From Spirosoma sp. SC4-14 (GTDB taxonomy: Bacteria; Bacteroidota; Bacteroidia; Cytophagales; Spirosomataceae), in the NCBI RefSeq assembly GCF_037201965.1, contig NZ_CP147518.1:557001-621000 (forward strand): 64,000 bases of DNA, in the 5' to 3' direction. The notes under the pieces are model-generated. The model saw only the letters and a list, made by a program, of their open reading frames with translations, had not been told where the DNA came from and ran no database searches. Below, piece after piece: positions 8,820-17,578 of the stretch. The translations under genes were made by a program, and so were the position numbers. Position 1 is the first letter of the stretch. Each line of letters begins with the position of its first letter.

Positions 8820-10061
8820 TTAATTGACAGACGAATAACGAGCAGACAGTTCTCCGAAAAGCATTTGTTTCATTTTAATCCAGGTAGAACTATTGAGCCA
8901 GAATTTTGCCGGGTTTTCATAAACCGTTCGGTAAAGTTGGCAAGCTTCGTAGATATTAGTTACCCCATAATCAGCAGCGTTGATCAATAAAAAAGGATAG
9001 GCATACCGCTGGAGATCATAAAGAATGATATTGGATAATCGGCTACGGGAGCCATTAATAAGCCGTTCAATTTGCTCAGTATCAAGATGATTAACGTCGG
9101 CAATATGGCGGGTGGCGCTAATAATACTATCGCGTTGCGGCAAAAACTTTGTATTGGCTTCTTTAATGGCTGTTCTGATAAAAGGCAGCCAGTTGAAAGC
9201 TAATTGCTCGTCGGCGTTCAGCCCTGCATCGAAGGATTGCATAAAGCTCTCCGCAATCAGATAACTGTAAGAAGGACAATAGCGCAGTGCCTGATGAAAG
9301 GGTATATTGGGTTCACTGGCAAAGGTATCCATCGACTTACTATTTGTATTGTAATTGAACTGAGACATGCCAGTGCTGTGGGAAGAAGCTCCCGAGAGCC
9401 TTAGCCGCCGGTTAGACAGTACATAAGGGCCAATTGTATTTGCCAGTGCAATACCCGAATAGATGTCGGGAATTTGCGAACGAAAAAACGTTTTAGTAAT
9501 GCGTTTAACCTGATTTACGGCTTCCATACTAACAAATGAGTTGTAGATGAAGGGTAGTTTCAGGTAATCTTCCCGGCAAGTCAGTACGCGGTTTAGTTCA
9601 TCCTTCCCTTGTTTAATTATGGTTCCTCGCTGAAAGCTGACTTTCATGAAATTGGCCTGTTGGCGATTGAAATATGAAGGCCATAGATAAAAGTCGGGAG
9701 CTGGATTCATGTTGACAGCCTTCAGGCCCGTTGCCTGAATAATGTCGTCGGTATCCCGGACCGAATTGGGCAAAAGACCGTCGTCATCGCCCAGATATGT
9801 TACAAATCCCTGGTCGCTTGCCTGAGAGAGCGCAAATTCCCAATTGTGAGACATACTTAACCGCTGGCCAGTATTAACATAGCGGATTCGGGAGTCGTCA
9901 AACGATTCAACAACTTCGCGTGTGTTATCCTGACTAAAATTGTCTGAAACCAGAATAGTCAATTTGTCATAGTCCTGAGAAGTGCAGGTACGAAGGGCAT
10001 GAAGCAACGTATCGGCCCGTTCGCGTGTGGGTATAATAACGGTGTATTGTTGCTGTTCCAT
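8820..10061 (-). CDS. Glycosyltransferase family 2
   Basis: A 413-residue GT-A enzyme. Seen: VIIPTRERADTLLHAL, SDNFSQDNT and the metal-binding GDDDGLLP motif around residue 100; the remaining 300 residues are a family-specific helical region without recognisable motifs. It sits in the eight-gene operon, 25 bases after the CmcI-like gene. Likely role: transfer of a hexose in O-antigen or exopolysaccharide assembly. The donor is not determinable. Confidence 0.8.
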   Translation of the reverse strand: MEQQQYTVIIPTRERADTLLHALRTCTSQDYDKLTILVSDNFSQDNTREVVESFDDSRIRYVNTGQRLSMSHNWEFALSQASDQGFVTYLGDDDGLLPNSVRDTDDIIQATGLKAVNMNPAPDFYLWPSYFNRQQANFMKVSFQRGTIIKQGKDELNRVLTCREDYLKLPFIYNSFVSMEAVNQVKRITKTFFRSQIPDIYSGIALANTIGPYVLSNRRLRLSGASSHSTGMSQFNYNTNSKSMDTFASEPNIPFHQALRYCPSYSYLIAESFMQSFDAGLNADEQLAFNWLPFIRTAIKEANTKFLPQRDSIISATRHIADVNHLDTEQIERLINGSRSRLSNIILYDLQRYAYPFLLINAADYGVTNIYEACQLYRTVYENPAKFWLNSSTWIKMKQMLFGELSARYSSVN

Positions 10062-10086
10062 AACGGTTGTTTAGCCCATATTTAGC

Positions 10087-10824
10087 CTATTTTACTCGTT
10101 TCAGATAGCCTTCCGGAGCCACAGAAATCAGCAATTTGTTATCGATGGTATGATCAATTTCGAAATCGTCAGTTTGTTTCAGGAATTCCCAAACAGCTGT
10201 TTTAGGGTTATTGCCTTTATCCCACGGGCGATCGTACATCTTTTCGGGCATATCTTCGACAATGGTATCGAATGCGATCAAATAGGACCCTGGGGTCACA
10301 AAGGGCGAATAAAGTTCAAGTTCGCGCAGAACGTGCTCGTGCGTGTGGTTAGAATCCAGACAAACCATAACCGTTTGTTTCCCTTCGGTCAGCTTGCCGA
10401 CTTCATCTACCAGTGCTTCGTCAATAGCTGATCCCTGAAAAAGCGTAATCCGTTTGAACATAGGATGCGTTTCAATTTCATGCCGGTTATGCGCCCGAAT
10501 ATCAATATCGATGCCAACTACTTCGCCTTTCCCAATTAATTCAAGCAGAGAAGCGTAGTAGATCAGGGAGCCGCCGTGAGCAATACCTGTTTCAATAATT
10601 AAATCGGGTTGAATACGCCAGATAAGCTCCTGCATCGCAATCATATCCTGCGGATATTGGATAATCGGCCTGCCCATCCAACTAAAGTTATAGGAATATT
10701 TTTCGCGGTTAGAGGCTATATTAAAGGCCTGTGCGGCTTCTACTAAATCGGTTTTTTGCGGATACGAAGCAATTCGTTCGGTACATTCCTGCTTAAATGC
10801 TTCGATAGGGTTAGTGGGAATCAT
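10087..10824 (-). CDS. CmcI/rhamnosyl O-methyltransferase-family protein
   Basis: A 245-residue member of the family grouping cephalosporin hydroxylase CmcI with rhamnosyl O-methyltransferases (PF04989-type). Seen: IIETGIAHGGSLIYYASLL (SAM-binding loop), VVGIDIDIRAHNR (acidic end of strand 2) and VMVCLDSNHTHEHVL (metal/catalytic Asp-His region). Its start overlaps the epimerase stop by 14 bases, so the two are translationally linked. In a sugar operon an O-methyltransferase acting on a deoxyhexose is the best guess; hydroxylation is unlikely. Confidence 0.75.
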   Translation of the reverse strand: MIPTNPIEAFKQECTERIASYPQKTDLVEAAQAFNIASNREKYSYNFSWMGRPIIQYPQDMIAMQELIWRIQPDLIIETGIAHGGSLIYYASLLELIGKGEVVGIDIDIRAHNRHEIETHPMFKRITLFQGSAIDEALVDEVGKLTEGKQTVMVCLDSNHTHEHVLRELELYSPFVTPGSYLIAFDTIVEDMPEKMYDRPWDKGNNPKTAVWEFLKQTDDFEIDHTIDNKLLISVAPEGYLKRVK

Positions 10825-11680
10825 AATTAGTCAGTGTGTTCAGTTTGTCCGTACTACCCCAGAAAGCAAGTGGTTCATAATCGGGATAGGGGTAATATCC
10901 CAAATTAAGCGATAGGTGGTAATGATGCTCCTGCATAAATTGTTCCACTAATGCGCGAACTGCTATTGGTTGACCACTGCAACAGTTAATAACACCGGTT
11001 ACGCGCTGTTGTAGCGCCACTTCTGTGATGGTATGGGCTACCTTGCCCACGGGTAAATAGTCGCGAAGCTGCTCTCCTTTCGACATATTGAAGATCGGAT
11101 CATTCCGTAAGGCAGCAGCTTCGACTTGTGCCAGCAATGATTTTGGGTTTTGACCTTTACCGTACATATAGAACAATCGAATCCATTTAAAATATACTGA
11201 CCGGTTGTTGAGGAAAAGAGTCAGCGCTTTTTGTAGCGAATCTTTGGCAAGTCCGTAGGCTGTGGTAGGAGAGGTTGGCAAATTCTCCGATAAACAACCA
11301 CTTTGTAATCCATATTCCAGACAAGTTCCGGTCACTGTTAGGTCAGTTAGGCCATGCCTGATCAGGTTTGTCAGGAACTGATAATGCTGGAGCCAGTAAG
11401 TCTCAATGTGAGCCATTGATTTATAATCGGGTAACCCTTGCCATGCAAGATGGATAACGAGATCAGGTCGACCGAAATAAGTAAAGAGGTTTTCTCCGGA
11501 AAAATCGGCACTGATATCAAAGGGGACAAACGTTACTGCCTGGGACCATTTGGTGGGTAGGGGCTCAGTGCGGGCGGTTGCAATAACCTGCACCAAGTTT
11601 GTCGCTAACAAGCGTTCAATAAGATAGTGCCCCACAAAACCCGTTGCGCCGGTAACTAGCACTGTTTTTAGGTTGTTCAC
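10811..11680 (-). CDS. NAD(P)-dependent sugar epimerase/reductase (SDR)
   Basis: A 289-residue extended short-chain dehydrogenase with the Rossmann signature VTGATGFVGHYL and the catalytic YGLAK (YxxxK). The start is a GTG at 11680 that overlaps the C-methyltransferase stop by four bases (GTGA); the longer upstream frame is not needed. By position it should act after RfbG, the RfbC-like epimerase and the C-methyltransferase, most simply as the 4-ketoreductase that finishes the CDP-sugar. An alternative is a C4 epimerase of the RfbE type. Confidence 0.75.
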   Translation of the reverse strand: MNNLKTVLVTGATGFVGHYLIERLLATNLVQVIATARTEPLPTKWSQAVTFVPFDISADFSGENLFTYFGRPDLVIHLAWQGLPDYKSMAHIETYWLQHYQFLTNLIRHGLTDLTVTGTCLEYGLQSGCLSENLPTSPTTAYGLAKDSLQKALTLFLNNRSVYFKWIRLFYMYGKGQNPKSLLAQVEAAALRNDPIFNMSKGEQLRDYLPVGKVAHTITEVALQQRVTGVINCCSGQPIAVRALVEQFMQEHHYHLSLNLGYYPYPDYEPLAFWGSTDKLNTLTNYDSH

Positions 11681-12903
11681 AGTATGGTTAATTCTGGAAT
11701 CGCCACAACAAACTGCCCACCCCATTCACGAATATACGCTAACTGCTGCATAATTTCGTCGCGTAGATTCCAGGGTAATAAGAGCACATAATCGGGTTTA
11801 TGATTTTTTAGTACGTCTTCCTGCACCACTGGTATATGACTGGCGGGGAGAAATTTATTCTGTTTGGCGGGGTTGGCGTCAACAACATAGTCGATAAAAT
11901 CGTTTTTGATACCACAAAAATTTAGCAATGTATTGCCTTTGGCAGCTGCTCCATAGGCAACTACGGTCTTTTCGGCCCGTTTTTGCTGGATCAGAAAATC
12001 AGTAAGGTTGAGTTTCACAAGGAGCGCTTTTTGCTGAAATCCTTCGTAAAACGAACGTGTAGTCATTCCGGCCTGGATTTCCTTATCCAGCATGGTCGCT
12101 ACATTCGGGTCGATAGATTTGCTGTTATCATTCGAATGACAGGCAAAAATCCGAAGTGAGCCACCGTGGGTTGGTAGCTCTTCTACATCAAACATGATCA
12201 GGCCCTGCGACTCAAAAATCTGCTTTACAGTGCCAAAGGATAAATAGGAGAAGTGTTCGTGATAAATGGTATCGAACTGATTGTTTTTAACTAATTGAAA
12301 TAAATGGGGAAACTCCATCGTAATAACGCCGGTGGGTTTGAGAATCATCTTCATACCACCCACTAAATCAATAATATCAGGTACGTGAGCGAGCACATTG
12401 TTACCTAGTAAAAGATCAGCCTGTTTCCCTTCAGCAACCAGTTCCTGAGCTAGCTCGGTACCAAAAAAGCGCGTAATCGTTGGAATGCCCTTCTGAATAG
12501 CCAATGCTGCTGTATTGGCTGTGGGTTCTATACCGAGTACGGGAATCTGCTTTTCAACAAAATATTGCAATAAATACCCATCGTTGGACGCAATTTCGAT
12601 CACCTCCGATTGAGGAGTCAAGCCAAACTGTTCGGTTACCTTGTCGACATACTGTTTGGAATGAGCAAGCCAACTGGTCGAAAACGACGAAAAGTAGACA
12701 TATCCGTTGTCAAAAATGGCATCTGATTTTTTATATTCATCAATCTGTACCAAAAAGCAGGATGAACAGGTATAAACTTTCAGAGGATAAAATGTTTCAG
12801 GTTCATTCAACTGCTCATGTGTTAGAAACGAGTTTGATGCAGGTGCGTTGACCAGATCAATAAATACATCCTGAAGGGGAGTTTTACAGAATCGACAATT
12901 CAT
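11677..12903 (-). CDS. Sugar C-methyltransferase (TylC3/NovU-like)
   Basis: A 408-residue, three-part enzyme. The N-terminal zinc-binding domain has four Cys (CRFCKTPL near residue 3, CSSC near 47). The middle SAM-binding domain has EVIEIASNDGYLLQYF and EHFSYLSFGTV, and the C-terminal domain has VAYGAAAKGNTLLNFCGI and PDYVLLLPWNLRDEI. This architecture belongs to methyltransferases that add a methyl branch at C3 of nucleotide-linked 4-keto-6-deoxysugars. Seven bases separate it from the RfbC-like gene. Target: probably the CDP-4-keto-6-deoxyhexose made by RfbF and RfbG, which is inference from the operon. Confidence 0.85.
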   Translation of the reverse strand: MNCRFCKTPLQDVFIDLVNAPASNSFLTHEQLNEPETFYPLKVYTCSSCFLVQIDEYKKSDAIFDNGYVYFSSFSTSWLAHSKQYVDKVTEQFGLTPQSEVIEIASNDGYLLQYFVEKQIPVLGIEPTANTAALAIQKGIPTITRFFGTELAQELVAEGKQADLLLGNNVLAHVPDIIDLVGGMKMILKPTGVITMEFPHLFQLVKNNQFDTIYHEHFSYLSFGTVKQIFESQGLIMFDVEELPTHGGSLRIFACHSNDNSKSIDPNVATMLDKEIQAGMTTRSFYEGFQQKALLVKLNLTDFLIQQKRAEKTVVAYGAAAKGNTLLNFCGIKNDFIDYVVDANPAKQNKFLPASHIPVVQEDVLKNHKPDYVLLLPWNLRDEIMQQLAYIREWGGQFVVAIPELTIL

Positions 12904-12910
12904 AGTGGTG

Positions 12911-13462
12911 TTAAACGGTTAAGCCGACGAATTGGCCGTTCAGGAGCGGATGAGTTGCGTCTCGTTCTGAAAGGTCGGTGATGGGTAAAGGCCAGGAAAT
13001 GCCAATTCGAGGATCGTTGTATCGAATACCGCCTTCGTTTCCTGGAAAGTAGTATTCGCTATGGCAGTAAATAAGCTGACAGTTTTCTGTAAGGGTTTGA
13101 AAGCCATGCGCAAAGCCTTTGGGGATGTAGAGCATCTGTCCATTTTCGTGCGATAACTCGGTACCAAACCAGTTCCCGAAGGTGGTTGAATCAGCCCGTA
13201 AGTCTACAATAACATCAAACACGCACCCAGCAATACAACGCACGAGTTTGACCTCGCTGTAGGGTGTGTACTGAAAGTGGAGCCCTCGCAGAGCGCCTGC
13301 CTGATGTGTCATTGAATGATTATGTTGCACCCAGTCGCCCTGAAGACCTACCTGCTCAAAATCGCGTTTACAGAAGGTACGGGCAAACCAGCCTCGATGA
13401 TCGCGAAAAGGAGCAAGCTGGATCAGATACGCACCCAATAAAGGAGTTTCAGTAAACGTCAT
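12911..13462 (-). CDS. rfbC: dTDP-4-dehydrorhamnose 3,5-epimerase-like protein
   Basis: A 183-residue cupin-fold epimerase with LRGLHFQ (catalytic base His), KGFAHGFQTL, a Tyr-rich YCHSEYYFPGNEGG segment and ISWPLP. Overall length fits RfbC/RmlC. Its start overlaps the RfbG stop by four bases (ATGA). Because the upstream enzymes make CDP- and not dTDP-linked sugar, its real substrate is probably a CDP-4-keto-6-deoxyhexose, so the classical product name may be misleading. Confidence 0.85.
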   Translation of the reverse strand: MTFTETPLLGAYLIQLAPFRDHRGWFARTFCKRDFEQVGLQGDWVQHNHSMTHQAGALRGLHFQYTPYSEVKLVRCIAGCVFDVIVDLRADSTTFGNWFGTELSHENGQMLYIPKGFAHGFQTLTENCQLIYCHSEYYFPGNEGGIRYNDPRIGISWPLPITDLSERDATHPLLNGQFVGLTV

Positions 13463-14556
13463 TGCGTCCAGATTAAATTGGCCTGTCGGGCCGTTTCAAT
13501 ATAGTGCTCCAGATCCTGATGCGATAAAATTTGCCGTTGCTGATACCATCTCCTATACCAGCCAATCGTACGAGCAATGGCAGTTGGCGTATCCCAAACA
13601 GGCCGCCAGGCCAGTTGAGCATGCGCTTTAGTACAATCGAGACTCAACAAATGGGCTTCGTGGGGATTCGATTCAAACGAAAATTCGTTGCAATCAATAG
13701 CTGGCCAAATTTGCCGGGCCAGCCGAATTACTTCCCGGACAGGAAGCACATCGTTGCTGTTAGGGCCAAAGTTCCAGCCATCGGCTACATTGGTATGACC
13801 TTCCAGCAACCGTTGTCCAACCAGCAAATAACCCGACAAAGGTTCCAGCACATGTTGCCAGGGGCGAACGGCTAATGGGTTTCTGATAATTACCTGATGT
13901 CCTGATACAGTGCTTTTTACCAGATCGGGAATGAGTCGGTCAGTTGCCCAGTCACCCCCACCAATTACATTACCGGCGCGTCCGCTGGCAATCAGCACCT
14001 GATGCTTTTGTCCATAATGCTTATGGTTGAAATAAGAGCGTCTATAGCTACTCGTAATCAATTCAGTACAACCTTTCGACACACTGTACGGGTCGTATCC
14101 GCCCATTCGTTCTGTTTCGGTTAATGGATGACCATCTTCGGGGTTTTCGTAACATTTATCGCTGCTGATAATGACTACGGCCCGTACCGATGGCGTATGA
14201 CGTACACATTCGAGTACTTTGGCCGTACCCAGGATATTGGTATCGAGCGTTTCGATCGGATGCTGATACGAATAACGAACCAGTGGCTGGGCAGCTAAAT
14301 GAAAAACGATTTCAGGCTGATGCTGATCAAATACGGCCTGCATAGCAACCTGCTCCCGAATGTCGCCCAAATGATGAGCTATTGGCAATGAGAGCAGACT
14401 CCAGTGGTTAGGCTCTGTAGGGGCTGGAAGAGAGTATCCCGTAACAATGGCGCCCATTTTTTGCAGCCAATAGGTCAGCCAGGACCCTTTAAAACCTGTA
14501 TGTCCCGTAATTAGGACCGATTTTCCCGTATAAACTTTTCCGAACAAGTGTGTCAT
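13459..14556 (-). CDS. rfbG: CDP-glucose 4,6-dehydratase
   Basis: This enzyme converts CDP-D-glucose to CDP-4-keto-6-deoxyglucose. The protein of about 365 residues has SVLITGHTGFKGSWL (NAD-binding GxxGxxG), FHLAAQPLVRYSY, the catalytic YSVSK and GNVIGGGDW, all typical of RfbG. I prefer the ATG at 14556, just after a GGTGA element and 5 bases past the RfbF stop; an upstream ATG at 14577 would overlap rfbF by 16 bases. It works directly after RfbF. Confidence 0.92.
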   Translation of the reverse strand: MTHLFGKVYTGKSVLITGHTGFKGSWLTYWLQKMGAIVTGYSLPAPTEPNHWSLLSLPIAHHLGDIREQVAMQAVFDQHQPEIVFHLAAQPLVRYSYQHPIETLDTNILGTAKVLECVRHTPSVRAVVIISSDKCYENPEDGHPLTETERMGGYDPYSVSKGCTELITSSYRRSYFNHKHYGQKHQVLIASGRAGNVIGGGDWATDRLIPDLVKSTVSGHQVIIRNPLAVRPWQHVLEPLSGYLLVGQRLLEGHTNVADGWNFGPNSNDVLPVREVIRLARQIWPAIDCNEFSFESNPHEAHLLSLDCTKAHAQLAWRPVWDTPTAIARTIGWYRRWYQQRQILSHQDLEHYIETARQANLIWTQ

Positions 14557-14561
14557 ACTAC

Positions 14562-15332
14562 TCACCAGATTTTCCATTCGGCGGTCCCCGTATTCCAGGC
14601 CGTTTCGAGTTCCAGTTTATCGCGAAGGGTATCCATTGGTTTCCAAAAGCCCGTATGTTTAAACGCCATTAGCTCGCCTTCGCTGGCTAATGTTTCCATT
14701 GGATAACGTTCCCAGGTTGTATCATCGCCAGAAATGTAGTTGAAAACATCGGGCTCACAAACAAAGAAGCCACCGTTGATCCAGGCTCCATCGCCTTTCG
14801 GTTTTTCCAGAAATGATCGTACTCCATTCGCATCATTAACATCTAATGCCCCAAATCGGGCTGATGGTTGTACTGCCGTTAATGTACAACGTTTGCCGTG
14901 AGCCCGATGGAAAGAAACCAGATCTGAAATGTTAATATCTCCTACCCCGTCCCCGTAAGTGAGCAGGAACGATTCTTGACCAATATGATGGCTAACCCGC
15001 TTTATTCGCCCGCCCGTCATGCTATTAATGCCCGTATCGACAAGGGTAATTTTCCAGGGTTCTGCATGCGAATTGTGGACTTCTACCTGATTCGTAGTAA
15101 GATCTATTGTGACATCGGATTGATGCAGGAAGTAATTAGCAAAATACTCTTTAATTATATACCCTTTATAGCCAAGGCAAACAATGAATTCATGAAACCC
15201 GTATGCCGAATAAATTTTCATAATATGCCAGAGGATGGGCATACCACCGATTTCGACCATCGGTTTTGGGCGGACGACAGTTTCTTCACTAAGACGAGTG
15301 CCTAATCCACCGGCAAGAATAACAACTTTCAT
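14562..15332 (-). CDS. rfbF: Glucose-1-phosphate cytidylyltransferase
   Basis: The enzyme makes CDP-glucose from CTP and glucose 1-phosphate, the entry step of CDP-deoxysugar synthesis. The 256-residue protein has the nucleotidyltransferase signature LAGGLGTRLSEET with RPKPMVEIGG, then YGDGVGDI and WINGGFFVCEP. Length and motifs match RfbF closely. The start is the ATG at 15332; an upstream ATG would add 11 unrelated residues. It is the first gene of the eight-gene minus-strand operon ending at 7621; I found no convincing promoter in the 131 bases before it. Confidence 0.93.
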   Translation of the reverse strand: MKVVILAGGLGTRLSEETVVRPKPMVEIGGMPILWHIMKIYSAYGFHEFIVCLGYKGYIIKEYFANYFLHQSDVTIDLTTNQVEVHNSHAEPWKITLVDTGINSMTGGRIKRVSHHIGQESFLLTYGDGVGDINISDLVSFHRAHGKRCTLTAVQPSARFGALDVNDANGVRSFLEKPKGDGAWINGGFFVCEPDVFNYISGDDTTWERYPMETLASEGELMAFKHTGFWKPMDTLRDKLELETAWNTGTAEWKIW

Positions 15333-15463
15333 AGATAGGAGTTTAGGGCTATTTTGAAATAACAAGTTACTAAGAGGGGGCTACAAATATCATGCAAACA
15401 TCACATAGTTGAGTTAAATGAAGAATGGATTTAATACATCCCCTGATTAGGTCAATTCAATAG

Positions 15464-17206
15464 TCAGGCCGTAAAGGATACTTTCAGCGGCTTGTATACC
15501 TTCGTTGAACCCGTCTGAACACACAGCCATAACGCATAATGGCCCGGCCGCAGAGCCTTTTTGTCGAAAATACAGGAGAATCCGGGCTGCGAATACCGAC
15601 GACCAAGCAACTTATCGTCGGGGTCATCCCAGGCGTGGCGTTGGGTATCAATAGCGTAACAAGCCGATTCCGAACGGGCAATGATCTGTATTGCTGCTGA
15701 ACGGGAAAGTGTTCCTGTAAGTGAAGCAGTAGCCCGATAGATAATTAGAAAATTGCCGGTTTCGTAAGGCGTTACATCAGTCGTGACCGTATTTGAAGCT
15801 ATCAATTGAGTTGGATCGCACGGCTGAGGCAGGCTTGTGAGTTCGCTGAATGTTGTTGCCGGAACGTGGTAAATGCCTTTTTGAAGGGCATCGAAAAAAA
15901 TAGATCGGGCAATCTCCTGATTGCCCCAGTGTAGGGATAACTTGGCCGGGTCGGCATTGTAAAAAGCAGTGCTATAGCTCAACTCCCGCGTTCGGTCCTC
16001 AATTCGTCGGCGGTTGTCCTGATTGGTTGGCGATACGTAGACCAGTAGCGCTATTCCCAGGTAGCCAATAAACACACCGATTTGTAGCAGATGGTGCCTG
16101 ACCGTTTCCAGTGCCAGCACCGACTGTGTAGCAAATAGCATCACAACCACAATGCCATAGCGAGGGGTTGCCGCCTGCCCAATACCCATGCCCGACCGGG
16201 TAGCCATAAGCGACAGACAAGTCAAATACAGAAACAGCAGCCAGCCCACAATAGCCAGATGGTTAACTAATCGTTTCGCATACCATAAATACCCAACCAG
16301 ACCTATTGATATTAGTAGCGACAAGGCTCCGAACAAGACATTTAGCGTTGGTCGGCCCGGCCCCAGCAGCATTCCTGTTAGGGTGAAAAAGTATCGGATA
16401 GCACGGCCCGTATGATTAAGCAGCGAATCGACAACATCTGGATGGTAGGGCGGACGAATATAGCCCCAGAAGTAAAAGGCTATGGCTAGAGCGGCTACAA
16501 TAAGCCACACGGCTAACCGTCGGTACGATTTTGTGAAAAGTAATAATGGGGCACCAGCCAGAAAAGTAAACAGGCCATTGCCGCTCGTGTAGGTTGCCAG
16601 TACGGCTGCTGCACAGGCAAGCACAAAATCAGTCCGATTGAACCTGGTGAGTTTGTAAAGGCTCAGCATAGCAAACGGAATGACATAGAGATTCTGCAAG
16701 GCAGCCATACTCCAGGTCGACAGCTCCCAGTATTGGAACAGAAAAAGCGAATAGGCAACAGGAAGTAAATAAACGAGCTTTTGAAAGAGCGTAAACTGCC
16801 GAAATGCCGCTTTGTAAAAAAGAAGACAAATCAACACCAGCGATAGATTGCCAATCAAAATCAGGTGGCGAAAATTTAATTCGCCAAACAGATTATAATC
16901 GGTCAGAAAAATCAGGCGGTCGAAAACAATACGATGTTCATTATACTGCGAAAAAATGAGTTTCAGTTTTTCGCCAACGGATAGCTTTCCAAATGTATAA
17001 TCGGAAATAAAGCTCAGTGCACTGTTGAAATCGTCTTCTACCGGGAAATTATAGGCATTTTCGTAAATTACTTTGTAGTAGATAAAGGCAGGGAGGACCA
17101 GCAGGAAAATTACCAGCGCATACAGATACGATGAAATAGGCTGGGGTTTTTCAACGGCCCGTAGAAATGGAGGGAAGGAAACAGCTTTGGCCGTAAATAG
17201 TGCCAT
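15464..17206 (-). CDS. Polytopic membrane protein, possible GT-C glycosyltransferase
   Basis: A 580-residue protein with 10-12 hydrophobic helices over residues about 25-400 and a soluble, beta-rich C-terminal domain (residues about 440-580). The first extracytoplasmic loop contains NFPVEDDFNSAL, placing an acidic pair where GT-C enzymes carry the metal-binding catalytic acids, followed by QYNEHRIVFDR. I do not recognise a named family. Position upstream of the CDP-sugar operon supports an envelope-glycan role; whether it shares that operon's transcript is unclear (131-base gap). Confidence 0.6.
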   Translation of the reverse strand: MALFTAKAVSFPPFLRAVEKPQPISSYLYALVIFLLVLPAFIYYKVIYENAYNFPVEDDFNSALSFISDYTFGKLSVGEKLKLIFSQYNEHRIVFDRLIFLTDYNLFGELNFRHLILIGNLSLVLICLLFYKAAFRQFTLFQKLVYLLPVAYSLFLFQYWELSTWSMAALQNLYVIPFAMLSLYKLTRFNRTDFVLACAAAVLATYTSGNGLFTFLAGAPLLLFTKSYRRLAVWLIVAALAIAFYFWGYIRPPYHPDVVDSLLNHTGRAIRYFFTLTGMLLGPGRPTLNVLFGALSLLISIGLVGYLWYAKRLVNHLAIVGWLLFLYLTCLSLMATRSGMGIGQAATPRYGIVVVMLFATQSVLALETVRHHLLQIGVFIGYLGIALLVYVSPTNQDNRRRIEDRTRELSYSTAFYNADPAKLSLHWGNQEIARSIFFDALQKGIYHVPATTFSELTSLPQPCDPTQLIASNTVTTDVTPYETGNFLIIYRATASLTGTLSRSAAIQIIARSESACYAIDTQRHAWDDPDDKLLGRRYSQPGFSCIFDKKALRPGHYALWLCVQTGSTKVYKPLKVSFTA

Positions 17207-17578
17207 TGAGCGAATTAGTAGAAATTTGACCCGGTAAGTATAGTTCTTTATCTAGTTTCAGACAAGGAAAAGAGCCTGTACGGTAATTGGCCCAGGTTTA
17301 TAAATAGCCCGTTTCGTCGGCTACCCACAATTGGCAAGGAAGCTGAAATAAGACACAAAGCAGATTCATTTGGGTTCTATTTAGATTTCACCCCGATTCT
17401 TACAAAAAATCTATAATTTGCTCATTAACAGTTCGGTAACATCATATGTGTTGAAGCAGAACCTCTACGTTTCAAATTGCGTTTGCCAGACATACTGTTC
17501 CTGCTCCAAATTGCCTTTCACGCTGTCTTTTATCAGACTGTTATGTAAATTTGTACCCTATATAGAAGCTATCTTTCA
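17207..17578. other. Intergenic region upstream of gcvP
   Basis: A 372-base gap between divergent genes. TAAATTTG at 17546-17553 fits the Bacteroidota -7 element for gcvP, but the -33 position offers only CTG. I see no folded riboswitch-like structure, repeat or credible ORF here. Confidence 0.45.

Noticed and set aside
17207-17578. Glycine riboswitch upstream of gcvP
   Set aside because: No paired aptamer-like conserved core was visible; only a -7-like element could be supported.
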